A DNA stretch of 64,000 nt, taken from Bilabrum cf. latius. Lineage: Eukaryota > Bigyra: Bicosoecida > Bigyra > Bicosoecida. Under the pieces are notes generated by a model that was given only the letters and a program-made list of their open reading frames with translations, did not search any database and was not told where the DNA came from. The stretch covers positions 248,001 to 312,000 of the forward strand of contig OZ237764.1 in the NCBI GenBank assembly GCA_965178125.1. Direction: 5' to 3'. Positions within the stretch are counted from its first letter, which is position 1. Each line of letters starts with the position of its first letter. A program made the translations under genes and the position numbers. Of the stretch, positions 45,324 through 55,854 are shown piece by piece.

Positions 45324-45612
45324 AAACGATGACACGCAAAGTACACCCATTCAGCACCTTTGGCGAACCACTGGAAGGACAGAGAGAGAGAGAGAGAGAG
45401 AAAATAGAGTTTTCGCACGCAATTCAATACCAGAGACAATCCGAGGACTGCCACCAAAGTAACGCGCACCTTAACAGGGGACCCAGCTGTACCCGCGTTG
45501 GCGGAGCCAGTCAGGACCTGAAAAGGCCTCTGAAGAAATAGTTGGTCTGGTTAAGACCGATACATGCCTAGGACCCGTGTCCTAAGCGCATCGCGTTGAG
45601 ATCTCCTGGGAG
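45324..45612. other. Intergenic region with (GA)n microsatellite
   Basis: A GA dinucleotide run of about 22 bases lies near 45381-45402. Otherwise no coding signal. Probable promoter of the glycoside hydrolase gene. Confidence 0.5.
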
Positions 45613-46179
45613 TCAGACCCAGTCGAACGTCCGCAGTGAGGGAGCATGCGCGAGGAAGGCCTGGCGAGGCGTGAGGCGTTCAGCCTCTCGCCACCAGACC
45701 GCCACATAGTCCGCCTCTAGGACTTGTTGCCTGCTCCAGATCCGGGAGCGTGCTAGCCTTGCCGTTCCCTTCGCCCAGATGCGTTCTAGCACCTGAAGCT
45801 CCTTGCTGAGGGCGCAACGGCCCAGCGTTCCTGTCATCCACTCTCCGATGAACTAGTTCTCGGAGGGATTCAGTATGTGTCCGAGCGGGTGGGCTCGGAT
45901 TGCAAGGTCTCGGGCTGTTGGGCTGCCCGAGCTGAGTTGTTCAGCTACGCACAGTTGGCAGGACTACAACCCCTCGATGGCTCGTCCGAAGCTCTCATTG
46001 GCCCTCTGCTACAAGCGTCGGATTGCACGTCGGCACCGTTCTTGGAGTTGTTCGACAAGTGCTGAATCGACGCAACAAACCGGAAGAATACCTCGACCCG
46101 TTGCTCGCAAATTGTACAAGGCATTCACCCTAGCGCCCGGCGCTGATTCATTTTGTCGGTGCACTGGTTCCTATGGCAT
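45613..46179 (-). CDS. Unknown conserved-looking protein (188 aa)
   Basis: A continuous frame from ATG 46179 to TGA 45613 with in-frame TAGs (MP-TAG-EPV, RRL-TAG-QRA, EGL-TAG-SCQ, SEN-TAG-FIG). Composition is helical and Arg/Gln/Leu-rich, with a CxxC (SCQLC), then ILNPSEN and a Trp-rich end (YVAVWWREAERLTPRQAF, LRTFDWV). No family recognised. Its ATG is only one base away from the PDE6D ATG on the other strand, so either start may be misplaced. A downstream start is unlikely because the next Met is in EWMTG. Confidence 0.6.
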
Positions 46180-47061
46180 CAGCTTCACCGCCGGAGTCTC
46201 CGAGCGAGGCCGCTCGAACAAAGCTTATGAATGGTTTCAAGATGTTAGGGCGCTAGTCTGTTATGATAAGCTGCGGGGCAGCACCGCCTGCAAATTCAAC
46301 GCATGGTTTGGCTCTTCATTACAGTATTTCGCAGATTGGGCATGTCAATGAGAGACGCTGACACCAATGAGCTCATGTGGTCATGTGGCGAACTTGGCGA
46401 CGACTTCTTCGACAAAACAATGGAAGGTATGTGATTGCGGCACTCATGCAGTGCTAAGAAGAAAAGAATTCTTGGATTATGATCCATCCATCTATCAACC
46501 GGCACTTGATGCACGTACTTGGGACGCAGCGCACATTCCTCCGGAGATTCTTGGAAGAAAAGCCGTGGCACGAAAAGTTAGGTTTAGCAGTACCGAGGTA
46601 CTCACGAAGTTCCGAATGGTGCAGAAGATGATACTCCATGGCCAGTGCATTGAAGGTGAGGCGTTGATCTGACCCAAGAAGATGTACCCTCGTCCGCATC
46701 GAGCCGCGAGCCCACTGATCCTGATCCGCCCCCGCACGTCCATGCCCCCTGGCCGGCACTTGCGATCGCCCCCGCAGAGTGGCCCTTTGACTGCGGGTTC
46801 GTGATGCCCGGTAGCACCAACGAGATCGAGCACACGATCAGCGCGGCCTCGGATGGCAAGATGATCCCAGCCGAGGTGCTCAGCGGCAACCTGACGATCA
46901 TCACGCAGTTCTTTGACGGAGACTTCCTCGTGGGCCAGGCGCAGGTAAGGGCCTTCTACGACGGGAAGCTAGGCGAGGCGGATGCTGCGCTGGGCAGCGG
47001 GGCGGGGGTGGCCGGTGGCGGCGGTGAGGTGGGTGGGGCAGGCGCGGCCAAAGAATCGTGA
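46173..47061 (+). CDS. PDE6D: PDE6D: prenyl-binding (GDI-like) protein
   Basis: 190 residues, four exons: 46173-46243, 46335-46426, 46530-46655 and 46778-47061. All introns are phase-consistent; the first donor is GTTAGG and the others are GTATGT and GTGAGG. The family landmarks are clear: MNGFKILGMSMRDADT, KAVARKVRFSSTEVLTKFRM, HGQCIEEWPFDCGFVMPGST and VRAFYDGKL. PDE6D binds farnesyl/geranylgeranyl groups of small GTPases and ciliary cargo and releases them under ARL2/ARL3 control. A Gly-rich extension of about 30 residues follows the usual C-terminus. No TAG in the coding sequence. Ends in TGA. Confidence 0.92.
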
Positions 47062-47317
47062 AACGGTACTACTAGATCTAGTAGTCTATTACATAAACGA
47101 ACACTTCGAGTTTATTTTAGCAATGTTTTTGAAGTCGCTTCCACACCATATGGGACTTGCTGATGCAGTGCCTGTGGGTAAGCGTAGCACTTTATGCCTC
47201 CGATAGTTGACTGTTGGTACTCATCTCATTCTCCGTGTAAATACACATGTACCCCGCACACCTCCTTATCCGGCCGGCAATCTCACCTTCCAAGGACGCA
47301 ACCTCCCAGTTGTTCTC
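47062..47317. other. Convergent intergenic region
   Basis: Between PDE6D and the RhoGEF gene 3' ends; AT-rich from 47070 to about 47260. No gene seen. Confidence 0.45.
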
Positions 47318-50300
47318 TCACCGGCGGCCCCAGGCCACCCGCCCGCTGGAAGACGCAGGTGCACCTCCCCTGCGCGCGGATCCCGCCCTGGGCGGTGCGG
47401 CCCCTGACAGGGCGGCCATCTGCGCCATGGCAGACCCCACGTCCTGGGGCCTGTTCCCCGAGCCCCCGGTGAGGCGAGAGCCCCCCCCCGCGCGCATCGA
47501 GGCGCCCTTGGGCGGAGGCGGCCCGCCCCTGCCCGTCCGGCCCCCGGTGGCGCCGCGCCCGCCGCGCCGACCCGCCTGTGCCCTGGGGTCGATGGGGGAG
47601 GTCAGCACAGAGGCGGACGCTCGCGGTGCGGAACCGGCCGCTGCACCGCCGCCGTTGCTTGCGGCCCTGGACGCTGCCGCCCGAGCCGCTGCAGGTGACC
47701 GAAGGCCCACGGCCCCGAACGGCGTCTCCTTCCTGGGTGCTGGCTGCTGCTGCTGTGCCTGCGACTCGTGCTGCTGCGGCTGCAGTGGCACGTGGCCGTT
47801 GGTGGCCGGCTTGTTCCCTCCCTGGGGGGCCTCCTCCAGCACGGGGGCTGGTGCAGGCGCTGGTGCTGGTGCCGGTGCGGGCGCTGGTGCCGGTGCCGTG
47901 AGAGCGGGGTCCTGTTCGACGAGCCTCGAGTGCATCTCCTGATACATGGCCAGCACCTTGGGGTGGTAGGGGGCCATGAGGTCGCACTCGGAGAGGAAGG
48001 CGGTCACGTCTTCCTCGGGGACCTCGAGCTGCTCCCACATCTCGCAGACCGTCTGTTTGAGCTGCTCGAACTCCTGAAGCTTCCAGTCGGGCACGGAGTC
48101 GGCATCGTCTCCACCCGCGTCCGCGGCGTCACCCCCATCTCCCGGGGCGGGCGCCGCCGCCACCTTGCGGGCGGCCTCCTGGCTCTGCCTAAGCTCCTCC
48201 TCCTTGGCCTCCAGCTCCTTCTCAAGCATCCTGACCCTCTCCAGCTCCGAGTGGTGCCTCTTCTCCGCGTCGTCCAGCAGGGGCCGGAACCCCTCCTCGA
48301 ACGTCTTCACCATCTCATCCTTGATCTGCTCCACCTTGCGGCGGTTCTTCTCCCTCTCTTCCTCCAGCATGCGCTCACCCGCCTCCTTTTCCGCGGCGAG
48401 CTTTGCTTCCCACTTGGCGGCCTCTTCCATGGCTACCCTCTGGCGAGCCGACTCCACCGATGCCTTGAACTGCTCCGCCTCGGCGGCCAGCTTCTGCCTC
48501 CTCTGTGCGAGGTTGGCCACCTGGGAGGACTTGGCCATGCGGTCGATCAGCAGCGCCACCCGCAGCTGCTCGAACTCGTCCCGGAACTTCTTCATAGCCT
48601 CCCTCGCCCCCTCGATGTTGGCGTCAAGCTCCTTGAGCTCGGCCCTGTACTGGTCCGCCTTCTTCTTCTCCTCCTCCACGGCGGACTGCAGGCCCTCCAC
48701 GGCCGCGCGGCGCTCCATCTCGAGGAGCACGATCTGCGTCTCGTGCCGCTCCTTGAGGTTCCGCATGAGCTCGTGCTTGCGGCGCCGCGCCTGCCTCAGG
48801 AGGTCCTCCCTGTCGGCGAGAGCCCGCTTCCATGCGACGTACAGCCGGGCCTTGGTGGGGTCCGAGGGCAGGATGGACTGCGGGGGGTTGGCCAGCCTCT
48901 GCCTGATCTGTGCGAGAGTCTCCTCGTGTTCCTCCAGCGTCTGCGTGAGCCTGCCCTCCTCCTCCTCGAGCTCCTTCTTCTTGGAAAGGAACGACTCGAA
49001 GATCTCGCGCTGGTCGCTCTGCGCCAGCCGCTCGTACAGCTGCCTCTCCTCCGTCTCGATCCGACCCATGGCCTCGTCCAGCGCGCCACGGTCGCCCGAG
49101 GGGTCCGAGCCTACTTGCGCGGCGCCTGCGGAACCTCCAGCCGCGGAGGCCCTCTCGGCACTGGCCGTGGCTCTCTTGAGCTCCTCCTCGCCGAGGGCCA
49201 GCCGCCCGGACACGTCCTGCAGCGCGTCGCGAGCGTGGTCGTGCTCCGCCTGTGCCCTGTGGACATCGTCCACGCCCACCTCGCCGCGCCCCTCCCCCGC
49301 CCGCTTGCCCCCCGACACCCCCGCCGAGTACGACATGGGCGGGGGCACTGGGGCGCTTAGTGCGGCGGAGCCGGGACCCGAGCTGCTCGGGGAGCCCTGC
49401 GCGGCGCCGCCTGCGGAACCGAACGCCGCCTCCGTCCTGCTTCTGAGCTGCCCCGCCTCCGAGGCTGGGCCTGCAGACGAGGAGGAGAAGGAATGCTGGG
49501 GACGGGCCTGCCTCTCCGGCGTCGTCTGGCCGCTGGCCGGGGCGAACTCGCCGGCCCCTGGCGCCCTGCTGCTGCCGCTGCCCTTCCCTGTCTGGGTACC
49601 GTCTTGCTGCTCCGGCGTGCCGTCTCTGATGATGCCGGCGATGGCGTCCCGCACCCTGGCGGCGTCCAGGCCACTAGGGTCATCTGCGGGAGCAAAACGG
49701 ACATAGAATGGGGAGGAGAATATTATTGAGAAAATGAATGTCTGGATCAATCAGACGTGTGCTAGATGCGCGTTGAATGGGCGACGGATGCGGGGGCACC
49801 GGTCGTGGCTTCCTCTCTTCCACCCTCACCGTCGGGGCTCAGCTTCGCTAGCTGGTCGAAGGCGTCCCGCAGCTCATTCAATCGGTCCACGGGACGGTGT
49901 AGCAGCTGTTGGAGCGTGGTACCGCGGATGCGCTCGTCGGATTCGGAAACCTTTCGAATGAACTCCGCGGTGCCTGGTCTCTGCATTGCTGCGTTCAGCG
50001 CTCGGATTGCCGCAGGCTCCTCTTGCATGAAAGGCACATAGTGCTGGCGAAGCACGCCCTGTCCCCTGTGATAATTAAAAATTAAAATAGTGATTGCGAG
50101 CACGCGTTGCAGACTAGCTTGGATCAGGCGGAAACAGGGGCGCGCACTATCGCCAGCTCGCCGGCCAGCGCGTCGTCCTTGCAGGCTCACCGTGTCATGC
50201 CCGACGTGACCATTCGCAGTGCCCTAGCAGTGGGCTGGTCGGAAGTAGCTTCAAAAAGCGCACGAATTTGCTGGTGCGTATCGCGGAGTGCCGTGGCGTT

Positions 50301-50579
50301 TCGGAAGATTGTTTTAGACTCGGGACCGGACAGGATTCCATCAGCGGTCATCGGCTCTACAAATACCGAGACGACCATGCGGAGGGTTTTCAAATATCGA
50401 AACTCGGAACTCTGCGATGGACATGGCGACAAAAATGTTTGCTCGTGGCGATACACACACGATCTCGCGCGATTGGCTGCGGGACCCAACCGGATCACAG
50501 CCATGCGTTTACGCATTGGCGGGGAGTCTGCAGCGTAGCTCACGAGCATATCATCCAGAACATCTTGTCTCGTCGGCAT
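47318..50579 (-). CDS. DH-domain (RhoGEF) protein with long coiled coil
   Basis: 996 residues in three exons: 50191-50579, 49830-50065 and 47318-49683. Introns 50066-50190 and 49684-49829 have GTGAGC and GTGAGG donors, CACAG and CCGCAG acceptors, and correct phases. Residues about 55-205 resemble a DH domain: FRYLKTLRMVVSVFVEPM (CR1), FRNATALRDTHQQIRALF, then TAEFIRKVSESDERI and TTLQQLLHRPVDRLNELRDA (CR3). It activates Rho-family GTPases by analogy. A roughly 450-residue coiled coil follows (about 49100-48160), with SKKKELEEEEGRLTQTLEEH and later MLEEEREKNRRKVEQIKDEM. A globular part (VPDWKLQEFEQLKQTVCEMW) precedes an (AP)n run and an Arg/Gly-rich tail. No obvious PH domain was seen. No in-frame TAG in 997 codons. 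Stop TGA. Confidence 0.75.
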
Positions 50580-50785
50580 AGTGATCCGTGAGTACTCCAC
50601 GGGACCCCAGGCGAGACACTGATCCTGCTCGATAAAATATGATATTATATCCACACGTTACAACAATCTCGCAAGAAGCTGATCGTAATCATCTCGCAAA
50701 GTTGCGGGCTATCAAGATGCAGGCCGCAGGTGGAGCCGCGGAAAGTGGCGGTTTAATGTCAGCTCTATCGTAGGAGCTGAAAGCT
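50580..50785. promoter_or_regulatory. Divergent promoter region, RhoGEF and COPG
   Basis: 206 bp between two start codons on opposite strands, so both promoters and 5' UTRs must lie in or extend across it. No motif is claimed. Confidence 0.45.
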
Positions 50786-53700
50786 ATGGGGGGAGACCAC
50801 CGACATGACGATGGTGATGGTGAGCATATTGCCTCACTATTGGCTATCCCTCAATCGTGCGCCCGGGTGCCGTTATGTGCCTCCCTGCGCATTTAATGTA
50901 TCCATGTGTGCATGCTACCATTATTTTGGTCAGAATGCTGCTATTTCTTCCCCTTGATCTGTTCATCGTGCCACGTTTCGCAGAACCGTCCCCTTTGGAG
51001 CACCTCGAGAAGGCAACGGTGCTTTAGGATTGCCGTGTTTTCCATGATGACAAATATGTTGCATAGCATCCTAAACGATGCTGCATGCACATGACCAAGC
51101 TGTTGTTCCTGCTTGCACAGGGAGAGTCCCTGGGTAGCGAAGCAATCGACGTATTTTTCGGAGTAACGAAGCTCTTCATGTCGCCCAACGTAAGCATGCA
51201 GAACGGTTTGAAATTAAGATTTATCAGCTCATCATTCGAAATGGTAGCTGCCCTTATCTCCCCCATGCGCTACTGACCACCGCAGGGCAACTTGCGCCGT
51301 CTCGTGTACCTGTTCCTGAAAGAAGTCGCCGAGCAGACTGACCCGAGCGACCTGCTGATCGTGACTTCCTCCCTGGTGAAGGACATGAACGACACGGACA
51401 TCGGCCTGTTCCGCGCCAACGCCATCCGCGTGCTCTGCAGGATCGTTGATGCAAGCACCCTCAACAGCATAGACAGGTACCTGCGCCAGGCCATCGTGGA
51501 CAAGGGGAACGACTACGTGAACTCTTCGGTCATCTTGGCAGCCTACCAGATGATGGAGGACCCTGCCAAGGCCGAGGTGGTCAAGCGATGGGTGGGCGAG
51601 CTGCAGACTGCCCTCGAGTCCGGGGGCGACATGGTGCAGCTGCACGCCATCGCCGTGCTGCACGCAGTCAAGAGGCAGGACAAGCTGGGCGTCAGCCGTC
51701 TCATCGGCAGCATGATGCGCTCCGGGCTGCACTCGCCCCTGTCCCTCTGCATGCTCATCCGTTACACGACGGACCTCATGCGCAGAGACATGTCCGTGCT
51801 GGACTCAAGCCAGGCCTACACCTTTTTGGACCAGTGCACCAGGAACAAGTCGGACATGGTGCGATTCGAGGCGGCAAAGGCCATCTGCAACCTCCCAGGC
51901 ATTGCCGCGGACGACATCCGCCCGGCAGTCACCGTGTTCGGCGACATGCTGCAGTACGCCGTTCCTGTGCACAAGTTCGCGGCCGTGCGCCAGCTCGCCA
52001 AGGTGGCCAAGACGTACCCCTCCGAGGTGATTCCCTGCAACTCGGAGCTAGAAGTGCTGGTCCAGGATTCGGACAAGACCGTCTCCACCTTTGCCATCAC
52101 CACGTTGCTCAAGACGGGCAGCGAGACCCGGGTGGCATTCCTCCTCAAGCAGACGCAGACGCTCTTTTAGGGCGACCTGTCGGACGAGTTCAAGGGCATC
52201 GTCGTGGAGGCGCTCCATGATCTTGGCCTGAGGCTGCCCAAGAAAATCCCGGAGCTGCTGCGGTTCCTGCAGTTCACGCTGCGGGATGAGGGCGGCTTCG
52301 AGCTGAAGCGCAAAATGGTGGACGCGGTGGTGGACATGCTGGAGCGGTTCCCCGAGGTGCGGATGGAGGCGCTCATGTACCTTGCCGAGTTCATCGAAGA
52401 CTGCGAGCACGACGCTCTCTCCATCCGTGTGCTGCACCTCTTCGGAGACAGGGGCCCGCAGACACCCACGCCTGGACGCTTCATCCGGTACATCTACAAC
52501 CGGATCATCCTCGAGACGCAGCCGGTCAGGGCGGCCGCGGTCACGACCTTGGGCAAGTTCGGGACTCGGGTGCCAGCTCTCAGGGGCAGCATCATCACGC
52601 TGCTACGGCGGTGCCGGCACGACGATTCGGATGAGGTCAGGGACAGGGCGCTGACCTTCCTCAGCGTGCTGGAGCGGGTGGAGGGCGAGGCGGGCCAGGG
52701 CCAGGGCCAGGGCTAGGGCCAGGGGCAGCCTGCAGGGTCCGCGGCAGCAAGCGGGGCCAGTGCCTCGGCGGCGGCGGCGGCGGCGGCGGCGTCTGGGGCC
52801 GGGTCCGCGACCGATTCCGACTCTGGGATCGCGCGCGTGGCGGCGTCCTTGACAGCGGGCAAGCTGCCCATGCCGGTGGGCGCGCTCCGCCGGAGCCTGC
52901 AGATGTATCTGCTGCGACCCGCGTCGGGCCCCTTCAGTCTGGCCACCCTGCCTGCAGTGGAGGGCGCCGAGGTCGGGGAGCTGGGGTACTTTGACCTGGC
53001 GAAGAACGTGCACGACACTGCGGTGCAGGCCGCGGTCGCCAAGCGGGAGAAGGCCTCGAGCGGCCAGAGATCCAAGACAGGGGCCGGGTCTGGTGCAGGG
53101 GCAGCTGGCGCGGCCTCGGGGGCGGGGGCGGGGGGCGGGGCCGGTCCTGCCCAGGCAGAGGACGCGGCTGCTGCCCTCTTCAAGATCCCCGAGATGGCCA
53201 AGCTCGGTGCGCTCTTCCAGACGGTGCCGGCGCGGCGCCTCACGGATAAGGAGCTAGAGTACCAGGTGCAGGTGTCCAAGCACGTGTTTGCGGAGCACGT
53301 GGTGTTTGATTTCGCGCTGACGAACACTGTGGGCGACCTGAGGATGGACAACGTGACGGTGCGTATGACACCGGGGGACCCCTCCCTCTTCCTGCCGCAC
53401 GCGGTGCTGAGCGCGGGGTCCATCGGGGGCAACGAGACGAGGCACGCGTACGTGTCTTTCCAGCGGGTGCCTCACGCGAGCGGCGTGGTCCCTCGGTCCT
53501 CCTTCGAGTGCAGCCTCGATTTCCAGTCGGTGGACATTGACGAGGCTTCGGGGGAGGAGCTGAGCGACCCCGTGGATGAGGTGTATCCCCTTGACAGGCC
53601 CGTAGAGTTTAGCGCCAGGGACATGCTGCGACCGCAGGCCATCTCTGATTTCAGGCCGCAGTGGGAGGCCATTGGCAACGCCGGAGAGGAGCAGTTCAAG

Positions 53701-53979
53701 CTCGAGGTGCAGGCTCCCACCGTGGCGGCCGTGGCCAGCCGGCTGCTCAAGGCAAGCGGGCTGGCGGCCTGCGGGGGCACCGGCAGCATAAGCTCCACGC
53801 AGGCCAAGGCCTAGCCGTTGCTTTCGGGTACGTTTGCGAGTGGCGAGAGGGTGTTGGTGCGGACCATGCTGGTCAAGCCGCAGGGGACCTCGACGGTCAT
53901 GATGCGAGCCGCTGTGCGGTGCACCAACGCCGCCGTCAACCCGGCCGTGTCGCTGCTGATTCGATCATTGCAATCATGA
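50786..53979 (+). CDS. COPG: COPI coatomer gamma subunit
   Basis: 977 residues (human about 874): exons 50786-50819, 50984-51189 and 51286-53979. Introns 50820-50983 and 51190-51285 are phase-consistent. Clear family features: HLEKATVL then TAG then DCRVF; SDEFKGIVVEAL; EFIEDCEHDALSIRVLHLFG; PGRFIRYIYNRIILE; HDDSDEVRDRALTFLSVLE. The appendage domain ends in PLLSGTFASGERVLVR. The in-frame TAGs are at 51025, 51064, 52168, 52714 and 53812. The first is at a site where plant and animal COPG have Gln. The fourth lies in a (GGCCAG)n run. Low-complexity linkers (GQ, Ala, Gly) near 52690-52800 and 53085-53155 lengthen the protein. COPG links the adaptor-like COPI subcomplex to cargo on Golgi membranes. 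Stop TGA at 53977. Confidence 0.96.
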
Positions 53980-54317
53980 TATCTATGATGCTATATCGAT
54001 GCCTTTCAAGCCAGGTGCGCGTATCATGATGCAATTAATTCTCAAGTCTTGTGACGGTTGCACTGCGAGTGGTATGATTGCGTGCGCTACTAGGCCATAT
54101 ATGATAAGGTTGCACCTGCATGCGACAAATGATTAAATAGGTATGGTAGATGCTGCTTGGTCAGCGTCTGCAGTTTGGGTTTGTAACTTTCAAATAGGCT
54201 GGAACCGAGATGTCTTCCGCAGGGTTGAGGTGAGGCTCTATCCATCCTCAGGCTGCACGAACGCACCCTCCTTGCCAGTGGCACCAGACCATGGCCCGGG
54301 GCTGATCGTCCCCACAA
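53980..54317. other. Convergent intergenic region
   Basis: AT-rich gap between the COPG and peroxidase 3' ends. No coding signal. Confidence 0.5.
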
Positions 54318-55684
54318 TCACGAGCGCCTGCCCAGGTTCAGCAGCTTGGCGAATGCCTCAGCGAATGCATCGAAGAACTTCTCCTCGTCCTCCGCGAATT
54401 CCTTGGTGATGGACAGGAACTTGGGGTCCCGGATGAGCTCCATGTCGGTCTCTAGCATCATGAGGGTGCCGTCGGGGGAGTTGTACTGCTCGTTCCCGTT
54501 GGGCAGCTTCCTCTTGATCCAGTTCCCTTCGCCCTTCATGAGCTCGACGAAGTATAGGTTGGACATGGTCGTGGGCGCGTTGGTCCAGGGCCCCTCGAAG
54601 CCGCTCGCGTCCGTGTGGCACCGTCCCAGGGTGTGGGCCCCGCTGAGGGCCACAATGTCCCGGTCGTTGAAGCCCATGCGGTAGAAGACGTCGCGGAGGT
54701 GGTCCGACTTCTTGGTCGCGTCTGGGAGGCGTCCATTGGGGGGGACCCTGGAGGGCTTGGGGTCATCCGACCTGCCCGGGGTCCACTTGATGGTGGGACC
54801 GCCCATGAACTCGATGGCCGTCACGCCTGCAAGGGTCCACAGGTCCGCGTAGGAAATGCCTGGGTGCTTGGCCTTGATCGGCTCCAGCCAGCCGCGGGCC
54901 GCCCCCAGCCCGGCGTTCGCGCCATCGGTCTTCTCGGGCTCGTACCGCATGGTGGCGCCGTCGGAGCCACCGGTGTTGGTCTTCTTGTCATAGGTGCCCG
55001 AGGCATGCCACGCAAGGCGTACGAGAGTGGGTCCCTTGTTGTCATCGTCCTCGAGCAAAGTCTCGATGTCCTTGCGCACAGCCTTGATGTCCACGCTCGG
55101 CTTGGGGGCTGCTGCCGGCTTGGAGGACTCGCCGCGGCCCAGCAGGCCGTCAAACATGCCCTCGTTGTACGCGTACTCTGCGCCAGCTCCCACAGCGCAC
55201 CCAATTAGGAACTGCGAGTTGCATGAGCAAGGCAGCTTGGTGATAGGAATCATGCGGGACGGAAAGTTTCGCCGGTTTCTGAACGCCCAGGATAGGCAAC
55301 AAAAAATGCCTCGAATCGTGCAAATCAATGGCAAGTCGAGGGTTTTCAGTGTATTTGATTTACCATGGGCATACTCACGGTGGCGAAGCCGCCTCCGCCG
55401 CCGCCTCCACCGCCTTGCGAAGCCTCCGTTGCCAAGAACCGGGAAGCCGTTCGGCTCGCTGCTGGCACTGCGCAAGGGAAATCAGTCCATGCGTGCCAGA
55501 GAATTACGCATAAGGTGCAGATACAGCATCAACATCGAACTTATTGCACCTAGCGCATGGCTGTATGCCGTGGACTAATTGATGGAAGGAAAGATCGCAG
55601 CTGACGGGGCCACGTATCATCGCCTCGCAGCAGATTGTCTTCCAACTCACGGCGCAGAGTTCGAAGACTTGCCATTGACCTCAT
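54318..55684 (-). CDS. Mitochondrial class I heme peroxidase (CcP/APX type)
   Basis: 338 residues: exons 55651-55684, 55379-55467 and 54318-55211. Introns 55468-55650 (GTGAGT..GCGCAG) and 55212-55378 (GTGAGT..CGCAG) agree in phase. The spliced start MRSMASLRTLRLPAASRTAS is a classic mitochondrial presequence rich in Arg and Ser, then a Gly-run and a short hydrophobic stretch (FLIGCAVGAGAEYAY). Catalytic landmarks: distal RLAWHASGTYD (Arg and His), DLWTLAGVTAIEFMGGP, and the proximal heme-ligand His in VALSGAHTLGRCH. The segment FEGPWTNAPTTMSNLYF and the C-terminal AEAFAKLLNLGRRS complete the fold. The protein reduces hydrogen peroxide with cytochrome c and/or ascorbate. Residues in view do not decide which. 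No TAG in the gene. Stop TGA. Confidence 0.93.
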
Positions 55685-55854
55685 AACAGCACGGCGCATC
55701 ATGATTGCGATTCAGTCAGTAGTTGTGGCTGCGAGTGTCAACGAAACGGCGTCGGTCACACCCTGCACAATTACGGAACTTGACCCTCTGCGCGGCGCCT
55801 CTGGACCACGAGAAACACCCAAGTGTCACAAGCGAGCATTGCGCAAGATTCACC
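55685..55854. other. Intergenic region
   Basis: Short spacer between the peroxidase start and the extracellular protein's 3' end. No gene seen. Confidence 0.4.

Noticed and set aside
45541-45600. Possible tRNA-like stem sequences near 45541
   Set aside because: No complete cloverleaf could be drawn by eye.
48165-49706. 513-codon plus-strand frame (and another at 47768-49360)
   Set aside because: Antisense to the RhoGEF coiled coil. Ser/Leu/Arg-rich translation mirrors the Glu/Lys-rich coil.
50412-50460. GT..AG pair resembling a 49-bp intron in the RhoGEF first exon
   Set aside because: Removing 49 bp shifts the frame and destroys the DH domain. The unspliced frame is open and continuous.
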